Source of the DNA: Candidatus Hermodarchaeota archaeon
GTDB taxonomy: Archaea; Asgardarchaeota; Hermodarchaeia; Hermodarchaeales; Hermodarchaeaceae
Assembly: GCA_016840185.1 (NCBI GenBank)
Contig: JAEOSV010000270.1
Span: forward strand, 1 to 8,513
Length of the DNA stretch: 8,513 nucleotides
Direction of reading: 5' to 3'
In this document: positions 4,409-8,513 of the stretch, in pieces
Layout: each line of letters starts with the position of its first letter
How positions within the stretch are numbered: position 1 is the stretch's first letter
Notes under the pieces: model-generated
The model's input: only the letters and a program-made list of their open reading frames with translations
The model's database searches: none
What the model was told of the DNA's origin: nothing
Position numbers and translations under genes: made by a program

Positions 4409-5785
4409 GTGCCTCAAGAATCAAAGCGAACGGAAATTAGTCGGGAAGAGGCAGCTGCTGAAGTGCTCTCCCTTTGGGATGAGCAATCCCAGTCACTCCG
4501 GGGGGCCATGGGACACCTCGCTACTGACTGGCAAATCACTGATTGGCGAATTCGAACAGCCATTCATAGTCTCGTGTTCGAAACCGTTCGACGATTGAAC
4601 ACCATAGATTTCATTCTCAATCAAGTGCTCGAAAAAGGAGAAGTTACAGATACTGATCCTCTCACTCGTAATACACTCCGTGTAGCAGCCTATCTGATTC
4701 ATTATACAGATACCGCCCCCGCGCTTGCTACAAATGAAGCAGTTTCAATTATCAAGCGGAGAAAAAATAAACGACTAGCTGGATTTGTCAATGCGGTTCT
4801 GCGCAAGGTTCAGCAAATTAACCTTGATGATATCATAACTTCACTCAATGAATTAGGACACCAAGAATTAGAGTACTCAGTTCCTCGATGGTTATTCGAT
4901 TACGTCAACCGCATCCTCGGACCGGAGGAAGCTATAGCATTCTTATCCAAAAGCTTAGAAAACCCATCAGTCTATATCCGCGTCAATACCTTGAACCAGC
5001 CAGCTAGAAAGACAATCAGTCAACTGGAGAAGAATCAGTTTCTTTGTACACCCATTCCAGGACTCCCAGAAGCCTATAGAATCCAACAAGGTTTGACCCC
5101 TGTAACTCAAACCGATACATACTTAGAAAGCGCTATCTATCTTCAGAGCTTAGCGAGCGTCTTAGTATCGCGAATACTAGACCCAGAACCCAATGCGATT
5201 GTTATAGATTTATGTGCAGCCCCAGGAAGCAAGACTTCACACCTTGCCCAACTAATGAAAAATCAGGGAATTATCCTTGCCATAGATAATATGTCGTTGC
5301 GAGTTCAAGAAATGACCCGCAACATGCACCGATTAGGCGTTCGAAACACCCAAGTGATACTAGCTAATAGTTTCAAACTCCCCTTTCGAGAAGGCTTACA
5401 CGCACAGTATGTATTAGTCGACCCCCCTTGCAGCAACACCGGTGTGATACAGACACGTCCTGAAGTAAAGTGGACAATGACTCCGGATAAAGTGCGTCGA
5501 CTTAGCCGAGTGCAATCTAGCCTGTTGGACAAGGGAAGCAAACTCGTAGCTCCCGGCGGATTTCTTGTTTATTCCACTTGTTCTGTTACCTTGGACGAGA
5601 ATGAACATCTAATTCGGGATTTTCTAGATGCCAACCCGAGTTTTCACCTTGTTCCCACGAATTCGCAGTTAGGTTCAGAGGCCTTTGAGGGGTTTACTAG
5701 CTGCCAACGGTTATTTCCTCATCGTGATGACACAGAAGGTTTTTTCATCGCGAAACTTCAGCGTGAGAAAGTAACCTCTGATTGA
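4409..5785 (+). CDS. RsmB/NSUN-type RNA m5C methyltransferase with N-terminal NusB domain
   Basis: This 458-aa protein (480 aa if GTG 4343 is used; numbering below is for the long form) transfers methyl from SAM to carbon 5 of cytosine in rRNA or tRNA. Residues about 32-157 form a NusB-like helical domain (EISREEAAAEVLSLW, FVNAVLRKV). A linker domain with VYIRVNTL (210-217) follows. The Rossmann methyltransferase has motif I DLCAAPGSKT (289-298), an acidic SAM-binding Asp315, motif IV DPPCSNTG (360-367; Cys363 assists product release), motif VI STCS (411-414; Cys413 is the catalytic nucleophile), and the C-terminal FPHRDDTEGFF signature. All catalytic residues are present. The NusB fusion is the layout of bacterial RsmB (16S C967), so the target may be rRNA, but an archaeal tRNA target is possible. 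It is convergent with thrS, 13 nt apart. Family call is secure; substrate is not. Confidence 0.93.
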   Translation: MPQESKRTEISREEAAAEVLSLWDEQSQSLRGAMGHLATDWQITDWRIRTAIHSLVFETVRRLNTIDFILNQVLEKGEVTDTDPLTRNTLRVAAYLIHYTDTAPALATNEAVSIIKRRKNKRLAGFVNAVLRKVQQINLDDIITSLNELGHQELEYSVPRWLFDYVNRILGPEEAIAFLSKSLENPSVYIRVNTLNQPARKTISQLEKNQFLCTPIPGLPEAYRIQQGLTPVTQTDTYLESAIYLQSLASVLVSRILDPEPNAIVIDLCAAPGSKTSHLAQLMKNQGIILAIDNMSLRVQEMTRNMHRLGVRNTQVILANSFKLPFREGLHAQYVLVDPPCSNTGVIQTRPEVKWTMTPDKVRRLSRVQSSLLDKGSKLVAPGGFLVYSTCSVTLDENEHLIRDFLDANPSFHLVPTNSQLGSEAFEGFTSCQRLFPHRDDTEGFFIAKLQREKVTSD

Positions 5786-5798
5786 CCGTCCGTATAAC

Positions 5799-7217
5799 CT
5801 AGATGAAAATGGGCCACATGGACATGTGCTTGGGCAACGATAACTGTCTGAATGGTTTGTCCTTGCTTGCATCTTTGATTATTTTGGCGAGATCGGTAGG
5901 AGACATTGGTTTGGATTTAGGCTTCTTCGCAGTTGATTGTTCACGAACCGTAACTGGGAATTCACTTGCTTCCATTTCCTTATCCCCAATTACTACGACA
6001 AAGGGAATCCATTGTTTACCTGCGTTACGGACCTTCCAGCCAACCGTTTTTCCACGATCATCTAACACCGCACGAACATTCTGCGCCCGTAATTGATCAA
6101 CAATTTTATCAGCAAATTCTTTGTTGCGATCAGCAACAGGAATAACAACGACTTGTACAGGGGCGAGCCAAAGGGGGAGCATGGGTAATTGCCCTTGCTG
6201 TTGCCGTTTGACCGCACTTTCAAGAAGACCATAAACAAGGCGTTCAAGGCTCCCTATGCTGGTGTGAACAATGATGCACCCGATATCTTCTCCTTCCTGA
6301 TTGACGTAGGTGATGCCGTAGCGTTCAGCGTCACTCACGTCAAGTTGAACCGTACTCAATTGTCCAGAGCCTTCGGCTGCATCGACGAATTGAAATTCAT
6401 TTTTTACGTTCCAGTAGTGGCTCATCTCGGGGAGTAATTCCACCAGTATAGGTCGTTTCAAGTCTTTGGCGAGGTTGACTAAGAGATCTTTGGTTTGTTT
6501 ATAGTATTCTTCGACAAGGCGGAAAACTAGTATGTATTCGATTCCGAGCTCTTTTATGAGGTGATCATAGTTTATCGTAATCATGGCGAATTCTTGTTTG
6601 CCTTGTTCATAGTCTGCACAGAAGCAGTGAATATCAGGCATGGTGAAGGCACGGAGGCGTCGGAGCCCCACACATTCACCACGTTTCTCCAATCTGAAAG
6701 AAGGTGACAATTCAAAGACGCGAATGGGGAGTTGTCGTTGAGACATCTGTACATTCTTCATGGTTGAGAAGAGACCAAAGTCTCCGGCAAACCGAAGGAG
6801 TAGTTCTTTGTCTTTACTTAATTTGATGCGGTAATCTTTTTCCAAGAACTTCTCAGCTTGTTCGGCAATGTCTTTCTGACTTATTCGATACATCAATGGG
6901 GTTTCAATTCGCATGGCACCAATCATGTCAACGGCGATGGTATGAACATAGTCTTCCAATAGTTCCTTCAAGAGAGAACCTTTGGGATAGAATTTGAAAT
7001 GCCCCACATCAGAAGCGGGTTCATAGTCAATTAGTTCTAGTTGACGCATAATCCGAATATGCGGAGGTTCTCCTTTTGCGGCTCGACCAAGTTCTTCTGT
7101 CTCAATGAAGGTGCGAAGTTCCCCTTTGATAGCGTCATGGCTATCCAAGTCATCTAAGTCCAGAGGTTTTTCGACACCTTTTGAGTCAATAATTAAGTAC
7201 TTAGCCAAGACTAGCAT
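5799..7217 (-). CDS. thrS: Threonyl-tRNA synthetase, archaeal type without editing domain
   Basis: This class II synthetase charges tRNA-Thr in the cytoplasm. It is 472 aa from ATG 7217 (476 aa from TTG 7229; numbering below is for the longer form). Only about 55 residues precede the catalytic start (PPHIRIMRQLELIDYEPASDVGH, 55-77), whereas euryarchaeal ThrRS of about 620 aa carries a D-aminoacyl-tRNA-deacylase-like editing domain there. This matches the split ThrRS-1 form known from Crenarchaeota, which relies on a separate editing protein. Motif 2 is SFRLEKRGECVGLRRLRAFTMPDIH (177-201), and motif 3 is VHTSIGSLERL (321-331). Zinc ligands His201 and His322 are present, but the usual Cys position reads Asp150 (RFAGDFGLF). 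The anticodon-binding domain spans about 352-430, followed by a LPKHMSMWPIF tail. ATG is preferred because AGGA precedes it and the TTG has no SD. It is divergent from the M24 peptidase gene. Confidence 0.95.
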   Translation of the reverse strand: MLVLAKYLIIDSKGVEKPLDLDDLDSHDAIKGELRTFIETEELGRAAKGEPPHIRIMRQLELIDYEPASDVGHFKFYPKGSLLKELLEDYVHTIAVDMIGAMRIETPLMYRISQKDIAEQAEKFLEKDYRIKLSKDKELLLRFAGDFGLFSTMKNVQMSQRQLPIRVFELSPSFRLEKRGECVGLRRLRAFTMPDIHCFCADYEQGKQEFAMITINYDHLIKELGIEYILVFRLVEEYYKQTKDLLVNLAKDLKRPILVELLPEMSHYWNVKNEFQFVDAAEGSGQLSTVQLDVSDAERYGITYVNQEGEDIGCIIVHTSIGSLERLVYGLLESAVKRQQQGQLPMLPLWLAPVQVVVIPVADRNKEFADKIVDQLRAQNVRAVLDDRGKTVGWKVRNAGKQWIPFVVVIGDKEMEASEFPVTVREQSTAKKPKSKPMSPTDLAKIIKDASKDKPFRQLSLPKHMSMWPIFI

Positions 7218-7312
7218 CTTCCTATACAATTACACTTGTACTCGGCAAATCTCGTGCCCTTAGAGAAAAACGTTTCCCAAGACAATAGTAAGCCATCAAG
7301 GTGACTGCAAAT
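7218..7312. promoter_or_regulatory. Divergent promoter region between thrS and the M24 peptidase
   Basis: These 95 bp must hold both divergent promoters. The middle carries GAGAAAAACGTTTCCC (7263-7278) with a perfect AAACGTTT palindrome (7268-7275). Read on plus it is an A-rich TATA candidate about 25 nt before a start near 7292. Read on minus it lies about 50 nt before the thrS start. No canonical TATA box is clear on either strand. Promoter function is inferred from the divergent arrangement. Confidence 0.35.
7298..7304 (+). promoter_or_regulatory. Shine-Dalgarno deciding the M24 peptidase start
   Basis: AAGGTGA ends 8 nt before ATG 7313. The in-frame GTG at 7301 lies within this element, so it is more likely part of the ribosome-binding site than the initiator codon. 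Confidence 0.6.
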
Positions 7313-8497
7313 ATGCCCTCAACCCTTACTCAAGAAAAAAGTAAACAAGCCTGTGAACTCCTGAAAGAAGTCAATTTGGATGCATGGATCATCTGGGTCC
7401 GAGAAACAAAACAGATGGCCGACCCGGTGCTCTCATTGGTCTTGGGGACTGAATTGGTGTGGCAATCCGCCTTGATATTTTCAAAAACTGGAAAACGTGT
7501 AGCCATTGTAGGAAATTTTGATGCAGATGGCATCAAACCCTTGAGATTATTCGACGCGGTCATTCCGTATACCAAAGGCATTCGTGATGCTCTTCGGAAG
7601 GAACTGGATGCACTAAACCCACAGACTATCGGTTTGAATTTTAGCCGTGACGATGTTGCCGCTGATGGACTCACCTTTGGCATGTATAATCTGCTTGCTG
7701 AGTATCTAGAGGGAACCCCATATTCCACACGATTTGTAAGTGCCGAACCCTTGCTCATCAAGTTACGGGGACGAAAAACCCCTGAAGAACTCTCTCGGAT
7801 TCAAAAAGCCGTGAATATCACGGAAACTATCTTTAAAGAAGCCCATAACTTTTTGAAAATCGGACAATCAGAACTAGAAATTCAACAAATGTTCCAACAA
7901 CGTGTGAAGGAATATGGTGTCACCTTTGCGTGGGGAGCGGACCATAATCCTGCCGTTGATGCAGGTCCCAATAAGCAATTTGGCCATGCAGGACCCACGG
8001 AAAATCAAACAAAGGCAGGACATCTACTGCACTTTGATTTTGGTGTACGATACCAAGGTTATTGTTCGGATTTACAACGAATGTTCTTTTTTGGTCAACG
8101 AAAGGACATACCGGAGGAAGTCCAAACCGCTTTCAACACGGTTCGTGATGCAATCCAAATCGCGGCTAAATCCATCAAGCCTGGCTTGAAGGGGCATGAA
8201 GTGGATACAATTGCTCGAACCTTTGTTCAGGAGCAGGGATATGAAGAATATCAGCATGCACTGGGTCACCAAGTCGGACAAGAAGCCCATGATGGAGGAA
8301 CACTTCTCGGTCCGTTATGGGATCGTTATGGATCAAGTCCAAAGGGATTAGTGGAAGAAGGAAATGTCTTCACATTAGAACTCTATGTGACAACCCAAAA
8401 TTATGGTCAAGTTAGTCTTGAAGAAGATATAGTGGTAACGCAAAAAGGATGCACATTTCTATCCACCCCCCAAACAGAACTCATCTGCATTGAATAG
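7313..8497 (+). CDS. M24 family metallopeptidase (Xaa-Pro dipeptidase / aminopeptidase P-like)
   Basis: This 394-aa protein from ATG 7313 (numbering below counts from GTG 7301, four residues longer) probably cleaves X-Pro bonds in peptides in the cytoplasm. Residues about 10-155 form a creatinase-N-like domain, and about 165-395 the pita-bread catalytic domain. All five dinuclear-metal ligands are visible: Asp246 (HFDFG), Asp257 (YCSDLQR), His323 (GHQVG), Glu360 (FTLEL) and Glu374 (VSLEEDIVVT). The supporting His229 (FGHAGP) is also present. The usual EPG after the fourth ligand reads ELY, and GHGIG reads GHQVG. The family also contains ligand-only pseudoenzymes, but the intact site argues for an active enzyme. 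It stands alone downstream of the divergent promoter shared with thrS. The stop lies 16 nt before the window end, so nothing can be said about its downstream neighbour. Confidence 0.92.
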   Translation: MPSTLTQEKSKQACELLKEVNLDAWIIWVRETKQMADPVLSLVLGTELVWQSALIFSKTGKRVAIVGNFDADGIKPLRLFDAVIPYTKGIRDALRKELDALNPQTIGLNFSRDDVAADGLTFGMYNLLAEYLEGTPYSTRFVSAEPLLIKLRGRKTPEELSRIQKAVNITETIFKEAHNFLKIGQSELEIQQMFQQRVKEYGVTFAWGADHNPAVDAGPNKQFGHAGPTENQTKAGHLLHFDFGVRYQGYCSDLQRMFFFGQRKDIPEEVQTAFNTVRDAIQIAAKSIKPGLKGHEVDTIARTFVQEQGYEEYQHALGHQVGQEAHDGGTLLGPLWDRYGSSPKGLVEEGNVFTLELYVTTQNYGQVSLEEDIVVTQKGCTFLSTPQTELICIE

Positions 8498-8513
8498 AAA
8501 AAATTGTGTGGCG

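Noticed and set aside
7330..7761. A 143-codon minus-strand frame inside the M24 peptidase gene
   Set aside because: It is antisense to a well-conserved coding region. Its Ser/Arg-rich composition is typical of a reverse-complement shadow.
1..8513. Mobile element, CRISPR array or prophage signs
   Set aside because: No transposase, integrase, regularly spaced repeats or terminal inverted repeats with target duplications were found. The genes are housekeeping or cytoskeletal with even spacing.

Overview
The window looks archaeal. The threonyl-tRNA synthetase has the archaeal sequence type (motifs such as DYEPASDVGH and RRLRAFTMPD), several starts are GTG or TTG, and two tandem genes encode proteins with the element order of eukaryotic actin. 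True actin homologues in this setting fit Asgard archaea (Promethearchaeota) best. A crenactin-bearing Thermoproteota-type lineage is the main alternative. No rRNA or other taxonomic marker is present, so this is an inference.

Left half (about 62-3938, minus strand, transcribed right to left): a compact five-gene run. It holds a NIF3/DUF34-like protein with an eroded metal site, actin-related protein B, actin-related protein A, and two small, highly charged predicted coiled-coil proteins (129 and 148 aa). Most gaps are 14-34 nt and most genes have a recognisable Shine-Dalgarno sequence (SD). The exception is the 114-nt gap between the two actins, which carries inverted repeats and no SD for the downstream actin. 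Both actins keep the phosphate-1 loop, the Gln137 equivalent, the PEVLF block and the GGG loop. Both have replaced the actin Asp157 and His161 equivalents, and both stop about 29 residues before the actin C-terminus. An actin pair plus two coiled-coil partners recalls the crenactin/arcadin clusters and is the most unusual content here. The operon ends 1 nt from a gene fragment (1-60) read in the opposite direction.

Middle (3939-4408): a divergent, apparently non-coding stretch with an AT-rich promoter-like segment and at least three inverted repeats that could fold into hairpins. It is either a structured leader or a small RNA.

Right half: a NusB-fused RsmB/NSUN-type RNA m5C methyltransferase (+) lies tail-to-tail, 13 nt apart, with a threonyl-tRNA synthetase (-) that lacks the archaeal N-terminal editing domain. 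Next, read divergently, is an M24-family Xaa-Pro dipeptidase/aminopeptidase P-like gene (+) that is complete within the window. These are translation and protein-turnover housekeeping genes. Nothing in the sequence links them functionally to the actin operon. No tRNA, rRNA, CRISPR array or mobile element was seen.
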